A DNA stretch of 15,680 bases from an uncultured Dorea sp. (GCA_910577685.1 CAJTOH010000061.1:1-15680), one strand, 5' to 3'. Shown: positions 7,149 to 14,491, numbered from the stretch's first letter. Translations and numbers: made by a program. The notes: a model not told the origin generated them from the letters alone.

Positions 7149-8084
7149 CTACTTTTCCTCCTTAAAAAAATTTTCTGTCACGTATTCTTTTACTTTATTG
7201 TAATAATAATTTACATAAAACATAATTTCCGAATATTCATAAGTATTGATTTTTTCTGCATTTTCTTTCGTTTCATGCCAGAATTTCACGTACTCTTCCA
7301 TATCGTCCCGGTATTGCTCCATGGTATATCCGACGCCGTCTTTTTCTGCGTATTCCCGCCCCAGAAGATAGCCGCAGAGCCTGTCCCATGAATCGTTCTG
7401 CACGCTTGCGAATAATTCATGGTAGCTTGAGAACGGCATCTTCCCTTCAAATTCCTCTGGCGTCATGGTTTCCAGATTCAACCCCTGTTCTCTGGAGATT
7501 TCCTTCAATCTCTTAATTTCATGATCTGTCATTTCTTTCCAGTCAGCCTTCTTAAGATCGAACGTACTGGCCTCAAATACTTTGTTCATCACATACTGAA
7601 CGGCTTCGTATCCCTCGTTTTCCGCAATCTTTTTTTTCTGTTCCCGGATCAGACGAGCCTCATATTGTTCTACATTGCTCACTCCTTCAATTCCAAGAGC
7701 TTCTATCATCCCGTCCGTGATCACAGGAATCTTTTTTTGCCGAATGGAACGAACCGTTACGGTCACTTTCTCCCCGTCGACGTCCAGCACACCGGCCGTC
7801 CCTTTTTTCAGCCCGACGCACATCGCTTCCAGCTTCTTGTGAAAGAACCCCTGTCCTACCATGATTTTCAGGTCCTCTCTGCTAAAAAACGGATTTGCCG
7901 ATTCCATGTCGCATACAATAAGCGCTCCGTCCGTAACTTCCCCCGCTTCTTCCCATGTGCTGTTCTTGTTCTTTATAAAATCTATTTCTTTCTTGTACGC
8001 CTTCTCGTCAAGCTTGAATACTTTCTTGTACATACTGATATCCACCTGATCATACTCGGCAAACGATAAAACTTTTGACTTCAT
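7149..8084 (-). CDS. Trigger-factor-like PPIase/chaperone lacking the ribosome-binding domain
   Basis: 311 residues from the chosen start. The stretch from GALIVCDMES through GLKKGTAGVLDVDGEKVTVT and VRSIRQKKIPVITDGMIEAL resembles the FKBP-type PPIase domain of trigger factor and its exit into the helical C-terminal domain. The rest is charged and helical like the trigger factor chaperone arms. The N-terminal ribosome-docking domain, with its G-F-R-x-G-x-x-P loop, is absent. Similar two-domain proteins are annotated as trigger factor C-terminal or PPIase-like. There is no signal peptide or lipobox, so it is cytosolic. ATG 8084 is preceded by AGGAGGAGAAAG; an in-frame start 30 bases upstream at 8114 would overlap the LytTR gene and lacks such a site. 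Its place between the regulator and thioredoxin suggests a client-holding or folding role. Whether PPIase activity survives is unclear. Confidence 0.65.
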   Translation of the reverse strand: MKSKVLSFAEYDQVDISMYKKVFKLDEKAYKKEIDFIKNKNSTWEEAGEVTDGALIVCDMESANPFFSREDLKIMVGQGFFHKKLEAMCVGLKKGTAGVLDVDGEKVTVTVRSIRQKKIPVITDGMIEALGIEGVSNVEQYEARLIREQKKKIAENEGYEAVQYVMNKVFEASTFDLKKADWKEMTDHEIKRLKEISREQGLNLETMTPEEFEGKMPFSSYHELFASVQNDSWDRLCGYLLGREYAEKDGVGYTMEQYRDDMEEYVKFWHETKENAEKINTYEYSEIMFYVNYYYNKVKEYVTENFFKEEK

Positions 8085-8094
8085 CTTTCTCCTC

Positions 8095-8859
8095 CTAAAG
8101 CGTAAGCTTCGCATATTTACTTTTTAAAAGCTGGAGCACTTCCGTATATTTCTCGCGGCTCACCATGACTTCCCCCGCATATCCGTCGAAAATCAGAGCA
8201 AAATTTTTCGCTTCGTTGTCCGCCCGGACATAAGATACTTTGGAAAGATTCACGATAAAAGACTGATAGCACCGGTAAAAATTATAACCTTCCAGAATCT
8301 GTTCCAATTCATTCATAGAATATCCGGAAAGAATCATCTCCTTTCCGTCCACCATTACCATCTTGTTCTTGCGGTCCGTCCGTTCGATAAAGAGAACCTT
8401 ATCAATATCCACAAGCTGATATCCGTTTCTCGTCTTGATCATCATAGAACGGTTCACGGATAACCGTTTGTATTGGAGCAGCTCAAACAAATACTGCAGC
8501 CGCTTAACCACCCGCTGAAGCACACGGTTATCAAACGGAAGCCGAAAGTATTCATCGCAGCAGCAGTCAAATACCAGCCCCGCCTCTAACTTTTCTTCCG
8601 AATACAGCGCCACCAAGACATCCGGCTTTATCTGGGACAGATTGTACGCCAGAAAGGAGCCGTCCCCGCTGTATCTTGGATTCCCTGTTTTGATATTGAT
8701 AAATACCGCGTCCACCTCGTTCAGGCAGATATATTTATTGGCTTCATTGATTCCGTCAAAGGTATGCACAATGTCAAATACATTATAAAACGCCAGTAAT
8801 TCTTTCAGCTCTGTACACAATGTTTCATCTTTTTCTACCAGAACAAGCTTCATTTTCAT
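8095..8859 (-). CDS. LytTR-family regulator with degenerate receiver domain
   Basis: 254 residues: an N-terminal receiver-like fold (about 1-125) and a C-terminal LytTR DNA-binding domain (about 148-245; DIDKVLFIERTDRKNKMV, GYNFYRCYQSFIVNLSKVSYV). The fold keeps LVLVEKDE with acidic residues, but the phospho-acceptor position is Asn55 (DAVFINIKTGNP, where DxxxxD is usual), and the conserved Lys before Pro is replaced (YFRLPF instead of LKPF). It therefore probably cannot be phosphorylated in the normal way, and no histidine kinase is nearby. Three clustered cysteines (FDCCCDEYF) are unusual in such a domain. The stop of the preceding exported-protein gene overlaps its region (TGATTGATG). ATG 8859 is chosen with CAGGAG nine bases upstream. 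It probably regulates this operon or an immunity/export target. Confidence 0.88.
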   Translation of the reverse strand: MKMKLVLVEKDETLCTELKELLAFYNVFDIVHTFDGINEANKYICLNEVDAVFINIKTGNPRYSGDGSFLAYNLSQIKPDVLVALYSEEKLEAGLVFDCCCDEYFRLPFDNRVLQRVVKRLQYLFELLQYKRLSVNRSMMIKTRNGYQLVDIDKVLFIERTDRKNKMVMVDGKEMILSGYSMNELEQILEGYNFYRCYQSFIVNLSKVSYVRADNEAKNFALIFDGYAGEVMVSREKYTEVLQLLKSKYAKLTL

Positions 8860-8862
8860 CAA

Positions 8863-9351
8863 TCAATTCTCCTGACCAAATTCTCCAAACGCTTTTTCTA
8901 ACGCCTGCACATCGCCTTCATAATAGGTTAATAAAAGTGCAAAAGGACCGTTTTTCTTCGGCATAATAATCGTACCGGCTCCATATAAATCAATCTCGCC
9001 TTTCGTCCTGAGACTCTCATATGCCTGATACTCGCCAGATTCCGGATCCAGATTCTCCAGATCCCACCAGTATATTTCGGCTCCGTCATACTTTAGCGCA
9101 AGCGTACACAGACCTTCCGCACTGAGCGTCACTTTACTGTCTGCATGGATCAGCCCCTTCTCCTCCAGAAATGAGACGAGTTCATCCACCGTTTTATTCC
9201 AGACAGGCGCTTCCCTGTCTTCTTCTTCAGGCACGGCCGCTTCTTCCTCCTCCTTTGGAGGCGTAAAGTCTTCGGACGACGCCACATATCCCACCATCCC
9301 ACAAAACAGTAACACGAAAAGCAGGGAAGACACAATCGTAAATTTCTTCAT
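8863..9351 (-). CDS. Exported or membrane-anchored 'WWD' protein, homologue of the lipoprotein at 12884-13375
   Basis: 162 residues. It has a short basic start and a hydrophobic segment (FTIVSSLLFVLLFCGMVGYVA) typical of a signal peptide or N-terminal anchor, then an acidic proline-rich linker (PPKEEEEAAVPEEED) and a small domain. The domain aligns with the other exported protein in the operon: FLEEKGLI with YFEQEGFI, YDGAEIYWWDLEN with YDGLWLFWWDQEN, DLYGAGTII with the GTIVLAGG area, and a shared tail KAFGEFGQEN / KAFETLENE. It lacks a good lipobox (LLFCG is not standard). ATG 9351 has AAGGA at suitable distance; the ATG two codons earlier is too close. It lies 18 bases from the ABC gene stop. 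Family not recognised; candidate binding or immunity protein for the exporter. Confidence 0.8.
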   Translation of the reverse strand: MKKFTIVSSLLFVLLFCGMVGYVASSEDFTPPKEEEEAAVPEEEDREAPVWNKTVDELVSFLEEKGLIHADSKVTLSAEGLCTLALKYDGAEIYWWDLENLDPESGEYQAYESLRTKGEIDLYGAGTIIMPKKNGPFALLLTYYEGDVQALEKAFGEFGQEN

Positions 9352-9369
9352 AATCATTCCTTCTTTCTT

Positions 9370-11088
9370 TTAAGACGCCTCAGTGGACTGCAGATATTCC
9401 TGATAAGTCCTGCTTACGGCAAATACTTCTTCATGGGTTCCGCAGGCTTCAAGACGTCCGTGATGCATAACGACCAGATAGTCTGCTTCTGCAATCTCGC
9501 GCATATCATGGGCGATGAAAACAATAGTATTGCCTTCCATCTTCTTCCTGATACCATGATAGATCTTCATATATGTGTCATGGTCCAGACTCGCCCCCGC
9601 CTCGTCGAGTATCAGATAATCCGGCTTCGCAATCAATGCCCTGGCAATGGCTATCCTCTGTTTCTGACCGCTTGACAAACGGTTCCCCGCCTCTCCAAGA
9701 GTCGTATCATATCCGTTGGGAAGCGCGTCTATAAAAGAATCCGCCCTGGCTTCTCCTGCCGCTTTTTTCATCTCTTCCTCCGGTGTCTCTCCTTCTGTGC
9801 CATACAGAATATTATCCCGGATCGTACCTGACATCAGCGGATTGTTCTGAAGTACATAGCCAAATTTTTTATGACATTCCCGGGGACTCGTTTCGCTTAT
9901 CTTGTTTCCTCCAACCCATATTTCTCCCGAATCAGGCTGGTAGAATCCCTGTATCAGTTTCATGACCGTAGATTTTCCGGAACCGTTATCACCGATCACT
10001 GCCGTCGTCTTTCCTCCCGGAATGCAAACGGAAAAGTCATGAAGGATTTCTTTTTCGCTCCCATATCCAAAGTTCACATTTTTGAACACAATATCTCTGT
10101 TCTCGGATTCTGTCCAGGAATTGCCTTTTTCCGTATGCTCCTCTTCCATATCAAGAATATCCCCGACATGGACAAGCGCGCCTTTCGAGCCCATCACATT
10201 CTGCCACACCGTCAAAAGCTCCGCCATATAGAGATTCACCTGCGTCATATAGGTGCTGAACATATTAATCCCTGTTGCTTCCATTTTCCCGGCGTTAATC
10301 AATCTGGAACCGCCTACTGCCATTACGACAGTCGTAAGAAGGGAGTAGAGGGAATTGGTCAGAACCTGAATCTGTTCCATGAAAGCATAGTATATATCTG
10401 CCTTATACCGTGAATCGATTGCCGCATATCCGCTTTCCAGCTCTTTCTCTTCCATTACCTGCGCTTTTACATATTTCCCGGCCGACAGGTGTTCGGAGAA
10501 AAATGTGGTCATTTCATTCAACGCCGTATAGCGCTTTTTCATTATGGTAAACTGCAGCTTGCCGACGATGATAAACATCGCCACCGCAACCGGTATGCAG
10601 AGCAAAAGGTATGCTGCGAGAGGCGAATTGTATTGATACAAGATCATACAGGCGCGTACAAATCCGAACAGCGACGCAGCTCCTGAGAATATTCCGCTGA
10701 TCACCAGAGTCGCCTGAGTTACGTCGTTCGTAACGGCCGACACCAGCGAAGACGGCTGTTCCTTTCCGAACTGATCCATCGGAAGATGCAGGATCTTCCT
10801 CCACATTGAAAACCTTACCCGCAGGATCACTTTTTGATTGGCATACTCTTCCACAAGCGGCCGCAAAAATCCCAGCAATGCATTAAAAATCGTAAAAAAG
10901 ACATAACCTAAAATAACAGAATTATATAGTTCCCCCTTGTTCACACGGACCAGATACTCCGATACTCTCATTCCGACCTCGGCATAAACCACGCCGCTTC
11001 CGAATGCGATCAGGTAGAGCCACCAGGGAATCGAAAGCCTTCTGTAAAAGCTCAGAAAAAACGATATTACATGTTTGTTGTTTTTCAT
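9370..11088 (-). CDS. ABC exporter half-transporter (second subunit of a heterodimer)
   Basis: 572 residues: a six-helix membrane domain (about 1-310) fused to an ATPase. Motifs: Walker A GDNGSGKST (366-374), Q-loop YVLQNN (Gln414), signature LSSGQ (471-475, instead of LSGGQ), Walker B with catalytic glutamate YLILDEA (Glu496) and H-loop IAHD (His527). The ATPase therefore looks competent. There is no C39 peptidase domain at the N-terminus. ATG 11088 overlaps the preceding ABC gene's stop as ATGA, typical of heterodimeric exporters made in equal amounts. Substrate unknown; peptide or lipid/drug export are the usual roles of such pairs. The two flanking exported homologues suggest the substrate or its receptor is encoded here. 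Confidence 0.93.
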   Translation of the reverse strand: MKNNKHVISFFLSFYRRLSIPWWLYLIAFGSGVVYAEVGMRVSEYLVRVNKGELYNSVILGYVFFTIFNALLGFLRPLVEEYANQKVILRVRFSMWRKILHLPMDQFGKEQPSSLVSAVTNDVTQATLVISGIFSGAASLFGFVRACMILYQYNSPLAAYLLLCIPVAVAMFIIVGKLQFTIMKKRYTALNEMTTFFSEHLSAGKYVKAQVMEEKELESGYAAIDSRYKADIYYAFMEQIQVLTNSLYSLLTTVVMAVGGSRLINAGKMEATGINMFSTYMTQVNLYMAELLTVWQNVMGSKGALVHVGDILDMEEEHTEKGNSWTESENRDIVFKNVNFGYGSEKEILHDFSVCIPGGKTTAVIGDNGSGKSTVMKLIQGFYQPDSGEIWVGGNKISETSPRECHKKFGYVLQNNPLMSGTIRDNILYGTEGETPEEEMKKAAGEARADSFIDALPNGYDTTLGEAGNRLSSGQKQRIAIARALIAKPDYLILDEAGASLDHDTYMKIYHGIRKKMEGNTIVFIAHDMREIAEADYLVVMHHGRLEACGTHEEVFAVSRTYQEYLQSTEAS

Positions 11089-12815
11089 CTGCCCTGTCCC
11101 TCACTTCCTATTAATTCTCGGTAATATGTATTCTCGGCATATACTTCCTCCGGTTCTCCCTGACAGATAATCCTTCCGTTATGCATTACTATGATATAAT
11201 CTGCTTTCTGTACGGTCTGTCTGTCGTGGGCAACCATAAGCACGGTTTTGCCCTCCATATGCCGTTTCACACTCTTCCATACCTGATCTTTTCCCCGGAT
11301 GTCCATAGCCGCGGTCGCCTCATCCATAAACAGATAATCCGATTGTTTTAGAAGCGCCCTCGCAAAAGCAATCCGCTGTTTCTGTCCGCCGGAAAGTTTG
11401 TCACCCTGCTCGCCTACATCCGTCTGGAAGCCCTCCGGCTGTTCCCTGATAAAATCCATGATTTCTGCGTCCGTACATGCTTTTTCCAGTTCTTCATCCG
11501 TGACTTCTCTCTTAATTCCGAACAGGATATTGTCGCGGATCGTTCCTGCAAACAATGTACTTTCCTGCGTTACGTATGAGATCTCGCTACGGAAGCTCTT
11601 GAGCGAATACCGCGCGGTATCTTCGCCCCCAAATAAAATCTTACCTCCCGAAACCGGATACATACGCTCCACCAGATTCAGAAGCGTCGTCTTTCCGCTC
11701 CCTGACGGTCCGATAAGCGCCGTCACACGTCCTGCCGGAATCTTCAGATTGAGTTTGTCGAACAGGAGTTTATCCTCATAAGAGAAATCAACCTCTCTTA
11801 ATTCAATATCGCCACAAAGATGCTCCACATGCTCGCCGTTCTCTATATCTTCTTCCATTTCTTCCATAATCTGGGCTACTCTTCTGGTTGCTCCCTGGGA
11901 ACCCTTGAAGGTTGTCCAATATACACAGTACGCGCTGAGCTGATTAACGATATTCACCGCGAATCCATAATAGGCGATCCATTGGGTGAGGGTTAACGCG
12001 CCGGATGAATAAAAGCTTCGGCCTACCATCACGATCACAATAAACTGCATAGCGCCCACCAATGCATACATCGGAGTTGCGAATCCCAGCCACGCATTCA
12101 GAATCGAACTCTTATAGAACCCTTTCATCTTCTCCTGCCCTGTCTGAAGCTCCTTTTCTTCTTTTCCGTAAGATTTGATGAGAAGAAGATTATTGGTTTT
12201 TTCTGCAATCGTCTGTGTCAGCTCTGCATTTTTTTGATTTACCAGATCAAGCACTCCGAACTTCATCTTTCCCATGACGAATGCAATGACTAAATTCAGC
12301 GGAAGTACCGCGATCAGAGCAATCATCAGCTTCTGGTCGTAGGATCCGATTTTTCCAAGCGTAATGACCAGCGTGTACGCGGAAGTGAGAATAGCAACAA
12401 ATACTTGCATGATAAGCTGACTGATCGCCGTGATATCCGTTGTAATACGGGAAATCATTTCTTTGGGCTTATTTTTTTCGTAATATCGAAGCGGCAGCCT
12501 GACGGTCTTACTCCAGATCATTTTCCTGATATTACGGTCAATTCGCGCAACACACAAGTTACTCATAATCTTACTGACCGAACTGATTAGCTGGGATAGT
12601 AATGTAAAAGCCAAAAACGGAAGAACCACGGTGCCAAAATTCACATTTCCGGCAAACAGTTCGGCCGTGTATTCCGTTACGCTGATTCCTACGTTGGTAA
12701 GAAGAGCTGTAATGGCAATATATGCAAGAATCCATAGATAAGGAAGTCTTGCCTTCTGCAGCATGCGAAAAAAGCTTCCCATGCTGCCCCTGTCTTTTCC
12801 AAAAACCCGTTCCAT
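11085..12815 (-). CDS. ABC exporter half-transporter (first subunit of a heterodimer)
   Basis: 576 residues with an N-terminal six-span membrane domain (about 25-305) and a C-terminal ATPase. Walker A GPSGSGKTT (369-377), Q-loop YVTQES (Gln417), signature LSGGQ (474-478), Walker B YLFMDEA with Glu499, and H-loop VAHD (His530) are all canonical, so both subunits appear able to hydrolyse ATP. This differs from many heterodimers in which one site is dead. ATG 12815 follows GGCAGGGAAACAAT; an internal ATG at 12782 is a less likely start because it would cut into the region before the first helix. It begins 68 bases after the lipoprotein stop, the longest untranslated gap in the exporter section, and no terminator is visible there. 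Confidence 0.93.
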   Translation of the reverse strand: MERVFGKDRGSMGSFFRMLQKARLPYLWILAYIAITALLTNVGISVTEYTAELFAGNVNFGTVVLPFLAFTLLSQLISSVSKIMSNLCVARIDRNIRKMIWSKTVRLPLRYYEKNKPKEMISRITTDITAISQLIMQVFVAILTSAYTLVITLGKIGSYDQKLMIALIAVLPLNLVIAFVMGKMKFGVLDLVNQKNAELTQTIAEKTNNLLLIKSYGKEEKELQTGQEKMKGFYKSSILNAWLGFATPMYALVGAMQFIVIVMVGRSFYSSGALTLTQWIAYYGFAVNIVNQLSAYCVYWTTFKGSQGATRRVAQIMEEMEEDIENGEHVEHLCGDIELREVDFSYEDKLLFDKLNLKIPAGRVTALIGPSGSGKTTLLNLVERMYPVSGGKILFGGEDTARYSLKSFRSEISYVTQESTLFAGTIRDNILFGIKREVTDEELEKACTDAEIMDFIREQPEGFQTDVGEQGDKLSGGQKQRIAFARALLKQSDYLFMDEATAAMDIRGKDQVWKSVKRHMEGKTVLMVAHDRQTVQKADYIIVMHNGRIICQGEPEEVYAENTYYRELIGSEGQGR

Positions 12816-12883
12816 ATTGTTTCCCTGCCTTTTCTTAATTTCAGAGCATCTGCTTTTGTACTTTCACAGTTATATTGGAGCTG

Positions 12884-13375
12884 CTATTCGTTTTCCAGCG
12901 TTTCGAACGCTTTGGCTACGTCCTGTTTCTTTTCATAGTCCTCTGAAAATGCAATCGCGTAAGCTCCGTTTGCCGCTTCCGTCTCAAGAACCGCGGCGCC
13001 TCCGGCAAGGACTATCGTTCCCTGGTTAGTAGCCATAGACTCATAGTTTCCATATAAATCTGTCTTATTTTCCTGATCCCACCAGAACAGCCAGAGTCCA
13101 TCATAATCATATGCTTTATCCGCCACTTTCGTCTCAGTAAACTCTCCGTTCGTATTGTCTGTGAGATATCCTGTTGTTTCATTGATATCAACCGGTTCGC
13201 AGTCCTCCAAAATGAATCCTTCCTGCTCAAAATAATCCACCATATCTTCGTATGGAGAAGTGGAGGCATTCACTTCAATTTTTTCTTCTTTCGGCGTACA
13301 TCCCGCCGTCATTCCACATACGGTTGCTGCTGCAATGATAACTGCCGCAGTCTTCTTCATCTTTTTTGTTCCCAT
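12884..13375 (-). CDS. Lipoprotein with FWWDQEN motif
   Basis: 163 residues with a type II signal peptide: basic MGTKKMKKTA, hydrophobic AVIIAAATVCGMTAG, lipobox TAGC with the acylated Cys26. It should be anchored on the outer face of the membrane. The mature domain has VDYFEQEGFI (about 46-55), YDYDGLWLFWWDQEN (89-103), DLYGNYESM, a GTIVLAGGAAVL strand and a C-terminal KAFETLENE. It is homologous to the exported protein at 8863-9351. The family is not one I can name. ATG 13375 has AAAGGAG nine bases before. It is the first gene after the split sigma factor, separated by 132 bases that may hold a sigma-specific promoter. Likely role: substrate-binding or self-protection component of the exporter, by position only. 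Confidence 0.85.
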   Translation of the reverse strand: MGTKKMKKTAAVIIAAATVCGMTAGCTPKEEKIEVNASTSPYEDMVDYFEQEGFILEDCEPVDINETTGYLTDNTNGEFTETKVADKAYDYDGLWLFWWDQENKTDLYGNYESMATNQGTIVLAGGAAVLETEAANGAYAIAFSEDYEKKQDVAKAFETLENE

Positions 13376-13507
13376 CTCATCAATCTCCTTTTATAAAAAT
13401 TTTACAATTAAGTTACTTTATTTTTACAACAAAATCAGCAGTTTAACAAGAAGGTTATCCTATTCTGTCCCCGATTTCGTTCATAGTGTCTTTTATCTCT
13501 CATCCCA
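13376..13507 (-). promoter_or_regulatory. Putative promoter region for the export operon
   Basis: The 132 bases between the sigma-partner gene and the lipoprotein are AT-rich toward the start and contain no ORF. Minus strand: TTGTAA (13424-13419 approximately), 17 bases, TGTAAAAT is a loose vegetative-type promoter. An upstream stretch, AACCTTCTTGTTAAAC, could be a non-standard -35 for the split sigma factor. No match to a known alternative-sigma consensus can be asserted. Being the only long gap before the exporter genes, it is the natural target site for the neighbouring sigma factor. Confidence 0.35.
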
Positions 13508-13699
13508 CTACTCCAATTGTTTAAAGCGCTGTATACATTTTAATGTTTCTATCGCAAGCTCTTGATATAGATCTTCATCAAATACTCCCCGTATTAAAGA
13601 ATTTCTGATTAACATTGGCCGAAACATCTCCAATATCTGTTCTATAGCCTTCTCATCTCCTTTCTTGGCTCTAAATAAAACCCTTTCAAATTCCATCAT
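13508..13699 (-). CDS. Small sigma-partner protein, region-2-like (HTH_16 / RsoA-type)
   Basis: 63 residues: VLFRAKKGDEKAIEQILEMFRPMLIRNSL and then FDEDLYQELAIETLKCIQRF. The pattern G-D-x-x-A-x-x-x-I-L-x-x-F-x-P then D-L-Y-Q-E-L is that of the 'helix-turn-helix, conjugative-transposon-like' domain, equivalent to sigma region 1.2/2.1, also found as RsoA beside SigO in Bacillus. It lacks the DNA-melting part and region 4, so it should work with the protein encoded just upstream, which supplies region 4. Its ATG at 13699 overlaps that gene's TGA (TGATG), with GGGAGGTGA as ribosome binding site, giving strict coupling and probably a 1:1 complex. Function as a sigma half is inference from family and arrangement. 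Confidence 0.8.
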   Translation of the reverse strand: MMEFERVLFRAKKGDEKAIEQILEMFRPMLIRNSLIRGVFDEDLYQELAIETLKCIQRFKQLE

Positions 13700-14133
13700 C
13701 AGTCACCTCCCATCCATTTACGGATTTTATGAATAGCATAATAGTAAATACTTTTTACTTTATCTTCTTTGACTCCGTTTAGGCAGCTTATCTCTTTAAA
13801 AGTTCTTTCCTCAAAAACATGTTGATAAATGAAACACCTTTCATCCTCCCGAAGCATCAGTAGGGCTTCTGTAAGCCTTTGATCTGATAATTCATTCCAT
13901 CTTGGATATCGTCCTTCTTGTTCTCTTGAAAGAATGGCTTCTTTATAACGCAATTCCAGCATTTCGTCTATTGAAGAACTAAAATCCTCTAAAGATTCTT
14001 CTAAAGGTCTTTCCATTCTGCCAATCTTTTCTTTTTTCTTCAGATAATTCCACCTCTTCCACCGGATACATTTCTGCAGATATGCAGTAAAGTAATTCTT
14101 TGTTTTATCTCCTATATAATCATATTCATTCAT
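13699..14133 (-). CDS. Sigma-70-like factor subunit carrying region 4
   Basis: 144 residues. The C-terminal part, SDQRLTEALLMLREDERCFIYQHVFEERTFKEIS and on to KVKSIYYYAIHKIRKWM, is a region-4 helix-turn-helix that would contact the -35 element. The N-terminal third (YIGDKTKNYFTAYLQKCIRWKRWNYLKKKEK) resembles the short sigma-like proteins of conjugative transposons. Region 2 is absent here and appears to be supplied by the next gene. ATG 14133 has GGAGGG six bases upstream; an in-frame start at 14172 has none and would add 13 residues. It is the first gene of the leftward operon, behind a leader of about 320 nt with an internal terminator. Likely activator of the 13376-13507 promoter. Confidence 0.82.
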   Translation of the reverse strand: MNEYDYIGDKTKNYFTAYLQKCIRWKRWNYLKKKEKIGRMERPLEESLEDFSSSIDEMLELRYKEAILSREQEGRYPRWNELSDQRLTEALLMLREDERCFIYQHVFEERTFKEISCLNGVKEDKVKSIYYYAIHKIRKWMGGD

Positions 14134-14229
14134 ATTTTTCCCTCCAAAATCTTCAAAATCAATTTGTTTCAAAGATTTCTAAGGGTGGAGATCGGCAATG
14201 GAGCTCCATGGAAGACTCTATTTCTACAT

Positions 14230-14270
14230 AAAAAATACTGCCAAACCGGCATATTACCAGTCTGACAGCA
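14230..14270 (-). terminator. Strong intrinsic terminator in the leader of the sigma operon (attenuator candidate)
   Basis: On the minus strand the 14-nt arm TGCTGTCAGACTGG (14270-14257) pairs without a bulge, allowing G-U, with CCGGTTTGGCAGTA (14249-14236) around a 7-nt loop, followed by six T residues (14235-14230). The plus strand has no U-run after the stem, so it is directional. No gene lies upstream on this strand that would need it, and it sits 97 nt before the sigma ATG. Confidence 0.8.
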
Positions 14271-14295
14271 TTAAAAAACAACCGGATCTCATGTG

Positions 14296-14343
14296 CTATA
14301 TGAAATATCGGCACAGCATATACTGCATGTGTACGAGTCTCAT
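14296..14343 (-). CDS. Possible 15-codon leader peptide
   Basis: Inside the predicted leftward leader, ATG 14343 reads MRLVHMQYMLCRYFI then TAG, ending about 26 bases before the terminator stem. The ribosome binding site (GGTGG, four bases before) is weak. It could couple translation to the terminator, but no amino-acid run typical of classic attenuators is present. A chance ORF is quite possible. Confidence 0.2.
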   Translation of the reverse strand: MRLVHMQYMLCRYFI

Positions 14344-14457
14344 GCATCCACCATGCGGTTACGATTTTTTTAACAAACTACTTACTGCACATTTTCCTTT
14401 CCTGCCATATATAAACCTACATTCCTTGTTTTCCTGCCTGTTACACATCGAACACGC

Positions 14458-14486
14458 AATATAATACGTGAAAACAGGTATCTTAA
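14458..14486 (-). promoter_or_regulatory. Putative promoter of the leftward sigma/export operon
   Basis: Minus strand: -35 TTAAGA (14486-14481), 17-base spacer, -10 TATATT (14463-14458). It matches the vegetative consensus at four and five of six positions. Transcription would start near 14451, giving a leader of about 320 nt before the sigma ATG. It lies back to back with the XRE gene's promoter. Confidence 0.45.
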
Positions 14487-14491
14487 CGCAT

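Noticed and set aside
7521..8069. Plus-strand 182-codon ORF
   Set aside because: Antisense shadow of the trigger-factor-like gene, which has a strong ribosome binding site and family similarity.
9871..10413. Plus-strand 180-codon ORF
   Set aside because: Antisense to the ABC exporter gene, whose ATPase motifs are all intact in the minus frame.
11085..12815. Possibility that the exporter is a C39 peptidase-containing bacteriocin transporter
   Set aside because: Neither ABC subunit has an N-terminal peptidase domain, and no double-glycine leader peptide gene was found in the gaps.
14198..14464. Plus-strand 88-codon ORF with GGTGGAG seven bases before its ATG
   Set aside because: The ATG lies in the palindrome ATGGAGCTCCAT, the frame runs antisense through the terminator and predicted leader, and the product has no domain-like pattern.
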